DNA of 56,794 nt from a virus. Both the position numbers and the translations under genes were made by a program. The DNA is taken from IMG/VR virus record IMGVR_UViG_3300042862_000073, positions 1 to 56,794 of that record; one strand, written 5' to 3'. Shown here one piece after another: positions 19,409 through 30,300 of this stretch (within the stretch, counting starts at the first letter, position 1; the number at the start of each line of letters is the position of its first letter). The notes under the pieces were generated by a model. That model was not told the origin of the DNA. It saw only the letters and a list, made by a program, of their open reading frames with translations, and did no database searches.

Positions 19409-21786
19409 CGTGCAGTTGTTAAGATGTTTTCGTACCCAATATAGTCGCAATAAAAACCTCTCGTTGTGATGCCTATTGTTTTGGCTAAACCTGTTTTCAT
19501 AAGAACATATCTGCTATTTGATGCAAGCGGAATGTTGGTTGTATGCGTTGCGATAGCTGTACCATTAACGTAAAATGTAACTGATGTCCCTGCTGCGTTA
19601 ATCTCTATTCTTAACTTATTCCAAGCCGATGCCGTTACTGCCGTAGTTGATGTGGTAAGTGTACGCACTGAGTTAGCAACCGTTACACATTGCCAATTAG
19701 CACTTGCTACCGTTCCATTTGCAGTACCGCCCTCATCGTATGTAATAAATACACCATCTGCTTCTGAGCTATTTGAAATGACTGAGCCAAAGCCAAAAAT
19801 CATTCTATATCTTTCCAGCGCAGTGCTTAAAGTGTTGATGTTAATTAACGCTTCGTAGTTCCATGCACCGCCACCAAACCAAAATTGTGCCGCTCCTGAG
19901 CTGCTGCAATAATTGATGTAATTGGTAGCTACGGTATTCGTTTGAAAAAATGCAACCCCTTGTTGATTTGTTCTGTTAGGAATCTGTGCTCCTACAACTA
20001 AACCCAATGAACCACCCGATGCAAACGATTGAGCCCCGTCTAACGTTGCGTTGGTTAAAAAGTCGGTAAAGAAAGATACCATTCTTTTGCCCTTGTCAAT
20101 AAACGAAAGACTATTCACAGCATCTACAGTTGGGAATTTTACTCCTGTTCCGTCTACTGCAAGTGAGTTCTGTTTGTTCGCTGTGTTCTCGGCTGTGAAT
20201 CCTAACGCGTCTTGTTTTGAATTGAAGGTTGTCCAATCAGCAGAACTCAAAGCACCTCTATTAGCTGCGCTTGCCGTTGGTAAATTGAAGGTGTGTGTAC
20301 TTGTCGCAGACGAAATATCGAAGTCTGTTCCTGTAGTTCCCGTTGCGAAGTTCTGCACCTGTGCCGTTAAGCCATTCAACGCAGTCAATCCCGTTGAGAA
20401 TGTAGTTATAACTTGACAAAGGTGACTGTTTTCGGTGTGAAGTTTAATTGTTTTTCCCGAATTGTTAACGTAGATTCTTACCGCTAACCTATCCGTTAAT
20501 GATAAGGTAGTTCGTGGAATAGCTAATGCGCTAACATAAAGGTCAGTTACTGTTCCATTGGTTATGCCTTCGGGAGTAGCTGAGTTAGAAGCTATCAAAG
20601 ATAATGTAGCTCCATCCCATTTGTATAACTCAATGTAAAATGAAGGTGTACCACCGCTACTTGAAGAACTGAAATATGTTTCGAAGTTCCAATTGCCTGC
20701 TGGTATTTCTAACTGATTCGGAACGTTAGCATCTGTGATAAAACTTTGAATGTAGCCATTCGTTGCAATCGTGAAATCTGTTCCTGCACCCAAGATAGGT
20801 GTCCTGTCCATTTCTCTAAAAGCCACACCACCAAATGTTCCTTGCGATACCGAACCGTTCAAATAGAATGACAATGAAGCACCACCACCTGTAGAAGATG
20901 GAAAGTTAGCTAAGCTACCATCTCCTCTCACATATTGAGATACTGTTCCTGCTCCTGTTACATCTAAACTTCCAGACGATGTAATAGGACTATTTGCTAC
21001 GCTAAATGCTGATGGCATTGTTAACGCGACGCTTGTAACCGTTCCTGTAGGTAGAGTAGGGAAGGTAGCTAAAGTACCATCACCTCTAATGTATTCAGCA
21101 GTTGTCCCTGTTGGATCATCAAATTTAGCGTCTAGGGCGGCTTGCAAATCCGTCTGTGCTGCAAGAGTTCCGGTAATTCCTCCCCATACGGCAGATCCCC
21201 CACCCATAGAGACGTAAGCTGCTCCGTCCCAAACATATGGCTCGGGAACGCTCATGTCAATATAAATGACATTGGCTGAACCTGTTACCGGGAATAATGC
21301 AAAACTTGCATATTGCTCGACACCTGTTGATACAAGTAGCTGATAGCTAGTTCCATCCCAAAAATAGGCGTGATTTAAACTCTCGTCAATGTATATTACC
21401 GCCTCCTGTCCTGTTGCCGGGAAGGATGCGAAGTTAGGATATACAGCTACAACGCCACCAACAAAGCTGGCGCCGCCGTTCTTATTAACAAGTACATACT
21501 CACAAACATCTCTATATACCTCATTCAACTTAGCTGAATAGGTAGATGGATTAAAGAAGCGTGAGTCTAATATTGAATATGGTAGACTAAAGGTAGCCGA
21601 CTCAATAGCAGTCAGCTGATATACATAGAATGAAATTGTCTTGTCATCACCGTCAAAGATGATTTGACCATCGTTAACCTTAGCTCCGTTTAAGTTCTGA
21701 AGATTGGTAATTAAGGTGTTGTTAGTCCCATAAAATGAGATTGAACCATTACCATTTATATATATCCTAACGGGAGTTATATTCAT
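19405..21786 (-). CDS. Tail fibre / receptor-binding protein (793 aa)
   Basis: N-terminal small beta domain (MNITPVRIYINGNGSISFYG). Two related modules at about 120-190 (F-P-A-T-G-Q-E-A-V-I-Y-I-D...Y-F-W-D-G-T-S-Y and F-P-V-T-G-S-A-N-V-I-Y-I-D...Y-V-W-D-G-A-A-Y), then repeats typical of phage fibres (LAAQTDLQAALDAKFDD, YIRGDGTLATFP, YVRGDGSLANFP). The C-terminal third resembles a lectin-like beta sandwich (SWNKLRIEINAAGTSVTFYVNGTAIATH), which may bind sugar. Likely the host-recognition fibre. Its start overlaps the upstream gene by 20 bases. Confidence 0.75.
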   Translation of the reverse strand: MNITPVRIYINGNGSISFYGTNNTLITNLQNLNGAKVNDGQIIFDGDDKTISFYVYQLTAIESATFSLPYSILDSRFFNPSTYSAKLNEVYRDVCEYVLVNKNGGASFVGGVVAVYPNFASFPATGQEAVIYIDESLNHAYFWDGTSYQLLVSTGVEQYASFALFPVTGSANVIYIDMSVPEPYVWDGAAYVSMGGGSAVWGGITGTLAAQTDLQAALDAKFDDPTGTTAEYIRGDGTLATFPTLPTGTVTSVALTMPSAFSVANSPITSSGSLDVTGAGTVSQYVRGDGSLANFPSSTGGGASLSFYLNGSVSQGTFGGVAFREMDRTPILGAGTDFTIATNGYIQSFITDANVPNQLEIPAGNWNFETYFSSSSSGGTPSFYIELYKWDGATLSLIASNSATPEGITNGTVTDLYVSALAIPRTTLSLTDRLAVRIYVNNSGKTIKLHTENSHLCQVITTFSTGLTALNGLTAQVQNFATGTTGTDFDISSATSTHTFNLPTASAANRGALSSADWTTFNSKQDALGFTAENTANKQNSLAVDGTGVKFPTVDAVNSLSFIDKGKRMVSFFTDFLTNATLDGAQSFASGGSLGLVVGAQIPNRTNQQGVAFFQTNTVATNYINYCSSSGAAQFWFGGGAWNYEALININTLSTALERYRMIFGFGSVISNSSEADGVFITYDEGGTANGTVASANWQCVTVANSVRTLTTSTTAVTASAWNKLRIEINAAGTSVTFYVNGTAIATHTTNIPLASNSRYVLMKTGLAKTIGITTRGFYCDYIGYENILTTAR

Positions 21787-22552
21787 CTGTCAAAGTTTGT
21801 ATTTCTTCATCGGAAGCCGCGAAGCAAAACAAAAGTAGTGATGAATAGACCTCCTTATATAGGCTACTTTCAAATTCTTTTTCACCTATGCCATTGATAG
21901 TTAGGAGGGTAAATAGTTCCTGCGCCTCCGAGTTTGATCGGACAGCTACCGGTTGTTTTACACTCTTATACTCTATCCTTTTGGCTGGTCTTTTTTCCGA
22001 CTGCTTAACAAGTGCTACGTCATTAGGGAATAGAAAGTCGGCCAACTTATTCTTAGTCAAACGCTCTCCGCTATTGATAAGCAAGTCACGATACGACTTA
22101 ACATCATCCGTTTCTATGCCTCTTCTCTCCATCTCACGGATTGCAAACTCGACATTCGGAGCCGCAAGAACGTCCCTCTTAGACCACGATGATTCAGCGT
22201 AGGTGTAGTCGGCTTTTCCACTATCATTAAATGTAGGGTTAAATCCCATCAAATGTAAACATTGCGTCAAGGCGCAAAGCTCAGCTTTAATGTAGGCATC
22301 CATGTCCCGACCTACACGTGCAGCATAGCCCGTTTCAATCCACTCCTGACCATCAATCCATTCGCCATTAACTAGGTCAAGCTGCATGATTCTAATGGAC
22401 ACGGCACAATGGTCGGAAGCCATCTTGCGTGAGGTCTGCTCAATTACGTAGCTGACAGTTTCGGAAGCCGCCTCCTGATAAATAAATTGTTTAACACGAT
22501 TCACTGCCTCCTGTTCTGGCGTGAATGGATTACCTACCTGTAAATTTAACAT
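21767..22552 (-). CDS. Hypothetical protein (261 aa)
   Basis: Mostly helical with a basic middle (KRPAKRIEYKSVKQPVAVRS). MASDHCAVSIRIMQLDLVNGEWIDGQEWIETGYAARVGRDMDAYIKAELCALTQCL has charge alternation but no recognised motif. The Gly-Ile-Gly-Glu-Lys segment near the end is not diagnostic. It sits between the fibre and a giant polyvalent protein, so it is probably a virion or assembly protein. Confidence 0.6.
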   Translation of the reverse strand: MLNLQVGNPFTPEQEAVNRVKQFIYQEAASETVSYVIEQTSRKMASDHCAVSIRIMQLDLVNGEWIDGQEWIETGYAARVGRDMDAYIKAELCALTQCLHLMGFNPTFNDSGKADYTYAESSWSKRDVLAAPNVEFAIREMERRGIETDDVKSYRDLLINSGERLTKNKLADFLFPNDVALVKQSEKRPAKRIEYKSVKQPVAVRSNSEAQELFTLLTINGIGEKEFESSLYKEVYSSLLLFCFAASDEEIQTLTDEYNSR

Positions 22553-22557
22553 ATTGC

Positions 22558-25500
22558 CTACTTTAATGTTGAGTTCAAAAAGTCTTGATATTCCTGTTGG
22601 TTCTTATATCCAAGCATCTCTAGCATCTCAGGAGTTAATGTTCTAATGTGATACTTACCTTTTATTAGATTTTCAGATGAAACATCAAATGCTGCAATTC
22701 CTCCTAATGATTTATACTTCAATGAATTGTCAATCTTCTTGGAAATTTCAGATCCAGGTACACCTGTCGCGTAAAGAGATGTAGCATACTTTCTAATATC
22801 ATCCTGCATTCTCCATAGGTGAACATTTGCCTGATTGATATTTTCTATATTCTCTTTTAGGAAATCCTTTCTAATATTATCGTCACCCTTTCCCTTAGCT
22901 TTAATCATAGCCTGCTCATACTTATACTCAATGTTGTTTATCTCATTAAGTTGTTCAGTAATTTTAGGAGTGTAATTACCTTGTAATTTACTTGAGAATG
23001 AATTTAACGTATTTATCTTCTGCTCTTTAAATCCTAGAAACTCACTTCTTAAAAGCTCTCCTGTTGTCTTTTTACCTTTATCATATTCAGGATCAACACC
23101 AACAGAATTATATAAATCATATCCAAATGTAGCAATACCAGGGACAAGATTTCTCATAGCCCACGGTGTAGCGTCAGAGAACTTCTTATACCACGGATCC
23201 ATTTCATCGTATAGCTTTCCACCTCTACCATCATCATTACTATCCCATTGTTTAGCTATCGTATAAACACCCTCTTGACCTAGGAATGGTTCTAATAAAG
23301 CCCATGCCCCCTGCATAGTAGGGTACTTTTCAGGATCGTATTTATCAGTTCTAACATATGCGTTACGTGCCTTGTAGAATAGGTTCCAAGGGTTTAAGAA
23401 GTCAAGCTCAAATGCAGTCATTTCACCCGGCTTACTTCCTGTGATTAATCTTGAATTGTTCTTAGCGTAATCGGGAGCCCCTTCATACAATACTCTTTCC
23501 TCATCTTCATCAGGCGGTTCAACTCCAGTTAAAGCTTTGATAAGACCTGCTCCAACCAATCCCCCTAGTCCAGAAGCTAAAACACCAGTAGATGTAAAAC
23601 CAACTAATCTTCTAACTCCAATTAATGTTTGCGCTACATTCTTGTTTTTAGCTCCTTCCGTTATATCTCGAATAGCCATTCTAGGGATAGTAATAGCTGT
23701 TCTAATAGATTCAGAAGCAAAGGTTGGGAATGTACCTACAAATGGCGAAGCCGCTAGACGCTTAACTATATTAGGAGCCTTATCATAGGTAACGTGTGTT
23801 TCTCTGAATCTTTCGGCTGCCAACTTTTTAAGTTCAGCATCAGACAAATTAGGAAACATCTTCTTACAGTCGTCAAGCTCAGACATATATGCCGTAACAC
23901 GCCATACATTATCCATAAACTCATATACTTTTGAAGCTGTAGCTCCCGTCTTTTTAACTGCAAACTTAGCTTTATCTACAATAGAATCAGTATCTTTAAT
24001 AGACTCAATTCCATCGTCATATATTGAACTTACAAAACCAGTAACGGTATCTTTTAATTCTTTAGACATACCACTATTAATAACTCCTAATGCAACAAGT
24101 TCATTGTTCATCTCACTAGGGTTTCTGAATAGTTCTTTTACAGCAAGAGATATACCTCCACCCTCTTTCCCCTTACCAAAGCTAATCATATTACCTAAAA
24201 GGCGGCCATTAGCTGTTTGGAAGAAGAAGTTAGACGTAAAGTTACGTATGGTTGTCTTGATAGACCCAACAGTTTTGAAGGCCTTCCAGTATGAAGCTAC
24301 ATTCCTAAGCAACTCAACTTTCATAGAGTTGTCTGTGCCTCTTAATAGGTCTGCAATCTCAGGCGTAGTATAAAGACCAGCCATTGGACTATAGGTATCA
24401 GTACCTGCAATCTGCTCATTAAAATCAACAGTAGGCTTGTCAAAGAAGATTTTGTTCATGCCCATATCCTTGAGCTTATTCAAAAACTTCTTGTTCTCAG
24501 CATACTTAATCATGTTCTCCATTGTGTGGTAGAACTTCTGAACCGGATCTTTGTACTCTCCGAAGAAGGCACGTAGTTCAGGTGGCATGTCTTGGCGGCG
24601 TTTCAAAAGATCGTCTACCGCTGTCCCCATCTTACCCTTCATCTCTTGTAGAGGGTCCTTCTGTTCATTGCTTAATCGAGCATACTCCTTTAGTTTAGCG
24701 TCAGCTTCCTCGGGACTTAAATTATATTCACCTGTAATATAATCTATAGCCTGACGATAAACAGCATTCATCTCTGGGCTTCTTCCCGACTCTTCAAAAT
24801 TAAGCGGAGTATTCTTTCCTTTAGGAAACATAGATTCGTTCCAACGTGAGTCCTTAAATGCGGCGTAACCACGATTCAAATAGATCCCCATATTTGCATC
24901 TATAATACCATATAGTTCAGATGTTGGATCAATACTAGCTTGAATCTCTTTTGACAGAGCGTCAATAGAAGCTCTCATCCTTTCAACGGTATTCATAAGA
25001 TCCGTAGCTGTTGGATACATAGCTTTTAAATCGGCTATATCCATTGCTACTAGCATTGGTTTACCGCTTGATGATAACGCTGGTCCTGCGACTTGTTTAC
25101 CACCTAAATAATCACTGATATTTTTTATTAAATCATCCTTCTCAGCATCAGTCATGTCCTTCGTAAAATCCTTGAAGTCATTTCTGAACTTGAATACGTT
25201 ATCTCGAATCTGCCTCATATCTCTTTCGATAGTATTAGCTCGTTCGATATTCATTTCGGTTATCTTTTTTTGGTAGGCGGTAGAGAACCAGAACTTCAAC
25301 ATTGACTTAGCATTGCTAAAGTTTCTAGGGACCATAGTCTTAAACACGCGAGTCTTACCCATTTTGGAAACCGCCTTATCCATCCACCCTTGTTTAGCTC
25401 CAAGTAGTCCACCTGGAACACTAATAAAAGGACCGTTATTTATTATATCCTGAAGATCTAAATTAGACACGGTAGATATAGGCTTCGAACCCATCAAAGA

Positions 25501-26913
25501 TTTACCTGCAATATCTGCGTAGTCTTTAATAGTCATCTCAAGGAAGTCGTAATTCTTAGACATTCCAAACACCTTGTTTAGAAACTCTCCAAACTTCTTG
25601 ATAGCATCTCTAATCTTTTGACCAAAGGTTCTATCATTGTAGGCGTTTGCCCTATCTTTAATTGCCTCTGCGGCTGCACGTTGTAGGATCTGCTCCTCCG
25701 ACATTGCCGGGAAGCCTTGAGCCTGCATATCTGCATCAGCCTGTCTTGCGTCTGTTTCGTATTGCGTACCCTTAACTGCCTCAATCATCTGCTTATATAC
25801 GGCTGAATCCTTGCCCTTTGCAAGCTCCATCCATACATAACCTAGACTTGTGATAGAAGCATCATCGTTGGTTGTTGCAACTGGGTCAACGACAACCTCT
25901 CCGTTATTTACAATAGCCACTACGTTACCTGACGCGTCAGTAATACGTACTGATTCAGGGTCCGAAAGGAGCTGATTAAATCTATTTCCGTCTATCTGAA
26001 TATTAACATTTGGAAGAGAGGATATTGTTGCATTTACAGCACCTTGAATGTTTGACAAGTTAGGTGTGACTACACCTGTTGTCTGCTCTTTTGATTGAAC
26101 TGATGGGTCTGTTATTTGTATCTGATTGTTATTGAAAACAATATAGCTATCATTCCCCTTATCTTCAACAGTATTTGAATAGACAATGCCATCAAAACCC
26201 TTGCTTTTTAAATAGGCTTCTATCCATCTGTTTTGAACATCAACTCTTGCTGCTGAAGGATATTCTTGAGGCTCATCGCTTAATACTCCATCACCATTTT
26301 CATCATAGACAGTTTTTAAATTGTCATCGTAAAAATCATCAATGTCTGTTTCAAAAGCTGCTGAAACATCTTCAGAAAGAGTACCTTTATCAACTCCTTC
26401 AAATATTTTCTTCAGAACTTCATATCCCTTCCATGAAGGCATCCTCTCAAACTCTTCTAGTCTAATTGGATTCTTAATATCTATATTAACTGAAATTGTT
26501 CTTGGATTTGAAACATCTATGGATTTTTTTCTAGATTCAAAATCTGGATTTGTTTCAAAATTAACTAAATCGTCTATTCTGTTTTGAGCAGCACCACGTG
26601 TTCCAAAATGATATCCAACATCATAATTTGTGGAATTAGCTAAATTAAATTCCGTAAAAGGAGTTGCTCCCTTAGGTGTAAATGTTCCGTGATATAAAGT
26701 TAATGGATTACCATTTTCATCTACAACTGTATTTCCAGAAGCCGCTGAAAACATTTGCTCCTTAGACCTAATAGAAGGACTTGACACCACTTTCATTGAA
26801 GGAATGTCAATGCCCATATTCTTAGCATCACGGTCAAACTCTCCGGCAAGCATAGCTGCCTTTAGCTCCGATTCCGTGAACTCCTTTCCGTTATAGTAAT
26901 ATTTACAAGCCAT
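22558..26913 (-). CDS. Large polyvalent/ejection-type protein with ART-like domain (1451 aa)
   Basis: The N terminus has an ADP-ribosyltransferase-like domain of polyvalent-protein type: LTLYHGTFTPKG (about 72), DVGYHFGTRGAA (about 95), GFDGIVYSN (about 241) and SYIVFNNNQIQI. A long helical body follows, with coiled-coil-rich sections, and a hydrophobic stretch near 1110-1135 (TSTGVLASGLGGLVGAGLIKALTG) that could cross a membrane. Proteins of this kind are carried in the virion of short-tailed phages and injected with the DNA. The ART domain might modify host targets on entry. Overlaps the ferritin-like gene by 11 bases. Confidence 0.75.
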   Translation of the reverse strand: MACKYYYNGKEFTESELKAAMLAGEFDRDAKNMGIDIPSMKVVSSPSIRSKEQMFSAASGNTVVDENGNPLTLYHGTFTPKGATPFTEFNLANSTNYDVGYHFGTRGAAQNRIDDLVNFETNPDFESRKKSIDVSNPRTISVNIDIKNPIRLEEFERMPSWKGYEVLKKIFEGVDKGTLSEDVSAAFETDIDDFYDDNLKTVYDENGDGVLSDEPQEYPSAARVDVQNRWIEAYLKSKGFDGIVYSNTVEDKGNDSYIVFNNNQIQITDPSVQSKEQTTGVVTPNLSNIQGAVNATISSLPNVNIQIDGNRFNQLLSDPESVRITDASGNVVAIVNNGEVVVDPVATTNDDASITSLGYVWMELAKGKDSAVYKQMIEAVKGTQYETDARQADADMQAQGFPAMSEEQILQRAAAEAIKDRANAYNDRTFGQKIRDAIKKFGEFLNKVFGMSKNYDFLEMTIKDYADIAGKSLMGSKPISTVSNLDLQDIINNGPFISVPGGLLGAKQGWMDKAVSKMGKTRVFKTMVPRNFSNAKSMLKFWFSTAYQKKITEMNIERANTIERDMRQIRDNVFKFRNDFKDFTKDMTDAEKDDLIKNISDYLGGKQVAGPALSSSGKPMLVAMDIADLKAMYPTATDLMNTVERMRASIDALSKEIQASIDPTSELYGIIDANMGIYLNRGYAAFKDSRWNESMFPKGKNTPLNFEESGRSPEMNAVYRQAIDYITGEYNLSPEEADAKLKEYARLSNEQKDPLQEMKGKMGTAVDDLLKRRQDMPPELRAFFGEYKDPVQKFYHTMENMIKYAENKKFLNKLKDMGMNKIFFDKPTVDFNEQIAGTDTYSPMAGLYTTPEIADLLRGTDNSMKVELLRNVASYWKAFKTVGSIKTTIRNFTSNFFFQTANGRLLGNMISFGKGKEGGGISLAVKELFRNPSEMNNELVALGVINSGMSKELKDTVTGFVSSIYDDGIESIKDTDSIVDKAKFAVKKTGATASKVYEFMDNVWRVTAYMSELDDCKKMFPNLSDAELKKLAAERFRETHVTYDKAPNIVKRLAASPFVGTFPTFASESIRTAITIPRMAIRDITEGAKNKNVAQTLIGVRRLVGFTSTGVLASGLGGLVGAGLIKALTGVEPPDEDEERVLYEGAPDYAKNNSRLITGSKPGEMTAFELDFLNPWNLFYKARNAYVRTDKYDPEKYPTMQGAWALLEPFLGQEGVYTIAKQWDSNDDGRGGKLYDEMDPWYKKFSDATPWAMRNLVPGIATFGYDLYNSVGVDPEYDKGKKTTGELLRSEFLGFKEQKINTLNSFSSKLQGNYTPKITEQLNEINNIEYKYEQAMIKAKGKGDDNIRKDFLKENIENINQANVHLWRMQDDIRKYATSLYATGVPGSEISKKIDNSLKYKSLGGIAAFDVSSENLIKGKYHIRTLTPEMLEMLGYKNQQEYQDFLNSTLK

Positions 26914-27391
26914 TAGCTAACTCTTGATCAAAGATAATAAACCCACATGTATCGTCCTTCAAAATTTCATAGCGAGCCATCAAGTCACCGTATTCGCCAA
27001 CGGCCTTACGCTGAATCTTGATGAAGTCTAGAAGAATCTCCTGACAAACAGGATCCGCCTTCTTGTAGAAATCTGAATAGAAGTTCAATAGGTCTATTTC
27101 ACTCTCAAGAGCAATAGCCAAAGCATCGCCAATAGATTCAACCTTATCCTCGCACGCAGGCATCGCAGGCATTCCGCCTAGGATACCAACATCATTCAAA
27201 AAGTTCACGATAGTTTGGAAGTGGGATAGCTCGTCAGCACTCTCCGCCTGGAAGAATTTGAACGCCCCCAAATAACCAATCATTTGCATCTGATTAGAGA
27301 TGTGACGGTATAGGTGTGAAACATACATTTCACGGTATAGAGCGTCCTCAAATCCTGAGATGCACTCCTTTGATATTAATTCTGTTTTCAT
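26903..27391 (-). CDS. Ferritin-like di-iron protein (162 aa)
   Basis: Four-helix ferritin-type sequence. EDALYREMYVSHLYRHISNQM gives the first helix with Glu and Tyr; FFQAESADELSHFQTIVNFLND gives the E-x-x-H pair; LAIALESEIDLLNFYSDFY supplies a third acidic ligand; and FIKIQRKAVGEYGDL offers the Gln/Glu of the fourth helix, a near-complete ferroxidase set. Length (162) fits bacterial ferritin. It is wedged between two giant virion-type genes, starting in a TAATG overlap with one and overlapping the other by 11 bases, so it is probably made late, with structural proteins. Storage or oxidation of iron in the virion or cell is possible. Confidence 0.8.
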   Translation of the reverse strand: MKTELISKECISGFEDALYREMYVSHLYRHISNQMQMIGYLGAFKFFQAESADELSHFQTIVNFLNDVGILGGMPAMPACEDKVESIGDALAIALESEIDLLNFYSDFYKKADPVCQEILLDFIKIQRKAVGEYGDLMARYEILKDDTCGFIIFDQELANGL

Positions 27392-30300
27392 TATAATCCG
27401 CAGATTTTAGTTATTCCTAGTTTTTCAGCGATGTCCTCAAAGTTATCACTTATTTGCTTTGCTTTGTCATAATTTTCACCTAATATTTCACGCTGTGCTT
27501 TTATTTCGGCGGCTTTCGAAACTCCACGCTTCTTGGATATTACATCCATAGCAGACACGGCTTTTTTAGCACTATCAAGAATCTGATCTCTCCTTGCTAC
27601 TTCCTCAGTAGATTCTAGAGTAGGTCCGTAAAGTCTTTCAGCGTATGGTATTCTTGAACGATCTTCTGCATTTCTAGCCTCAACTTCACCAGCCATGCGT
27701 CTATATTCATCATATGCTACCTGCTTGATGACATTTTTAGCAATAACAGATTCAACAAAAAGTTTAGCTCTATCTAAGTCCTCTTTTGCTAAATCATCTA
27801 TACTTTCAAGCATGTTGTTGTCGCTTCCTATATACTTTAATATCGCTTCGGGATTTCCAGAATACAACTCTTTATCGTATTTAGAATTAGCAATGTCCTC
27901 AAGAGATGTTCCGTAAGTCATCATTTCAAGCACTTCATTAACAGCTTTAGTTACTGCTGCTCCTACTGTTTTAGAACTACCTAGAGAAAACCCTGGTATT
28001 TTGTAAACATCTTTAGATTTAGAAAATTCATCAGCCTTATCATCTACATTTCCACCATACTCAAAGCCTTCTCTGTCTTGAATATAATGTTGAATCTCAT
28101 GTATTAAAGTTCTTCTAAAACCATCTATACCCTCATTTTCAATTGCTTCTGGACCAAATTCAATTAAGTTTCTGCTAGTTCTAAATACGGCAGCAGCATT
28201 TCCAAGGTCTGGATTTACAGAGAATGTCACGTCAGATAAATAGGGATACGCTTCTTCTAGCTTCCCCAAGTCTAAAATATCGGTTATTGGAGCCGGAGGA
28301 TAATTTTCATTAGCTCTAACTCTAACACCTTCTTTTTTAGCATTCTCCTGAAGGTAGAACATTATATCAAAGTCGCTTTCAATATCCTCGTTTAATTCAA
28401 CGTCCGGATATTCATATCTCCATTGTCCATCTGCTCCTACTTCCCATCCTGTTGCTGCCTTAATATCTTGAGCTGCTCTGTTGGCGGCTTCCATATTTTT
28501 AGCTACATCTAAGTCCTGCATTGCAATATCATCAGCAGCCGTTTCAACACCTACTTGACCTACGATTGCTTCTTTACTTCCATCTTTCGCACCTGATTCA
28601 CGTGGTCGGAATCTATAATCTGTTTCAAATGCCTTACCTACATTTTCGGCAGCCGCTGTAATATTCTCACCCCCCTGTCCTGTAGACATTGCAGATGAAA
28701 CGGTATTAAAGAAGTCCATAAGTGACTTCGTTTGTGCATTAGCTGTAAATGGAATTAGTGTTCCTTTAGTTATACGAGAAACAAACTCATTGATAAGGTT
28801 CATTATCTTTTGAGCTGTTGTCGGTGTCAACTTTTCACGGTTGGCTGTCATAAGACCTGCTAGCTGAGCCATAAACTCCTCTGGTCTAACATCTTTATCC
28901 GTGTACTGATTAACGAAAGCATCAAGCTCTGCAACTCGACTAGCTGAAAGGGCCTTCAAGATTCTACCCTGAAACTCCTTAAACAACTCCGGATTATCTC
29001 CGAATGCATCCATAAGGATTAGGTGGGTAAACTCGTGTGGAGCTGTATCAGTACCTGCCTTTTCCATGTTAACGTGTACGGCAATAACATTACCCTTATC
29101 GTCATATTGGAAGGTTCCTGCACCTGTTCTAGCCATTGATTCACCACCTGTAATTGCGGTAGCCGCCTCCATGTCAGAAGTCGTTTCATGTACATAAATT
29201 GGTACGTCTCCGTAGGCCTTACGAATTGCGGTAGCCGCACGATCAATGCTGGATACTAGCGCACGCTTTCCACTATCACCCTTAAATTTAGCTAGCAGTG
29301 CATTTTTTCTTGTGGCGTCAAAAACTTTTGGTTTAACTGCACGCACACCTGCTGCTGGTTTAGCTTCAGTTGTCGGGACTTCTGCAACAGGAGTTTCCAC
29401 TGCTGGAGCTTCTACTGTTGGCCCCTCTTCAACTACAAGAGGCTTTACTTCTTGTGTTGTTACTTCTGTAGTCTCTGATACTTGAGGAGTAGTAGTTCTT
29501 TCAACAAACTTCTTAAAACCTTCTAAATCCTGCTTAGTACCTAATATATAAGCCTGCTTTTCTGAAGATACTGCGTAAGTTTTTCCCTCCGTCTGACCTA
29601 TATCTTCACCAAAAACTGTATCATTTCCCTTTTCAAAAGACTTCTTTGCACGAGCATACATTATATCCTGTTTACCCTCTCTGTTCTCAACATTGTTAGC
29701 GTTGATGATTACCGGATATACTTTTGCAACGCCGCCCGTCTTAAATTGTCCCTTAGCATACTCAGGATTGTTTGTAGCGAATATAGCTCCACCCTTTCCA
29801 TATTGATCGGAAACTCTTGGCTCAAACTTCTCTAGGGTTGGATTATCACTACCATGATACAAAATATCCTTTACTTTACTATCTGGAAATATAGTTTCAA
29901 GATATGCAGAGTACTGCGCTGGAGTTCCAATAGAAGCAAGATCAGGAGTAGAATCAAATAATTCTTGCACCCCTGTTTTAGGTGCTACTTCTTCTTTTTT
30001 ACCAACTTCTTGGGCAGTTTCTTCCCCTTGGACGCCTGGTCCCATTCCTTGAGGTTTACCCCCTGTTTCTGTAGTTTCTCCTTGTTGGCGTGGAAGAACT
30101 TCCTCTGTGCTTCGCTTTTGTATGGCATCTCTATCTGTTTTAGGGTGATAAAAGGAATCTGCAAAGGCAGTGTCCTTTAAACTTGTTTTTATATACTCAT
30201 CTGCTTTTTTAGCAACTTCGGCGGCGTCCAAATCTAAATCTTCGCGCGGCTGAATTACATAGGTTCCATCAGGATTAACAGCGACATTTCTAACGCCCAT

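Noticed and set aside
23537-26587. Several rightward frames of 60-96 codons opposite the 1451-residue gene
   Set aside because: Antisense shadows of a long, clearly coding frame, without start contexts or family patterns.
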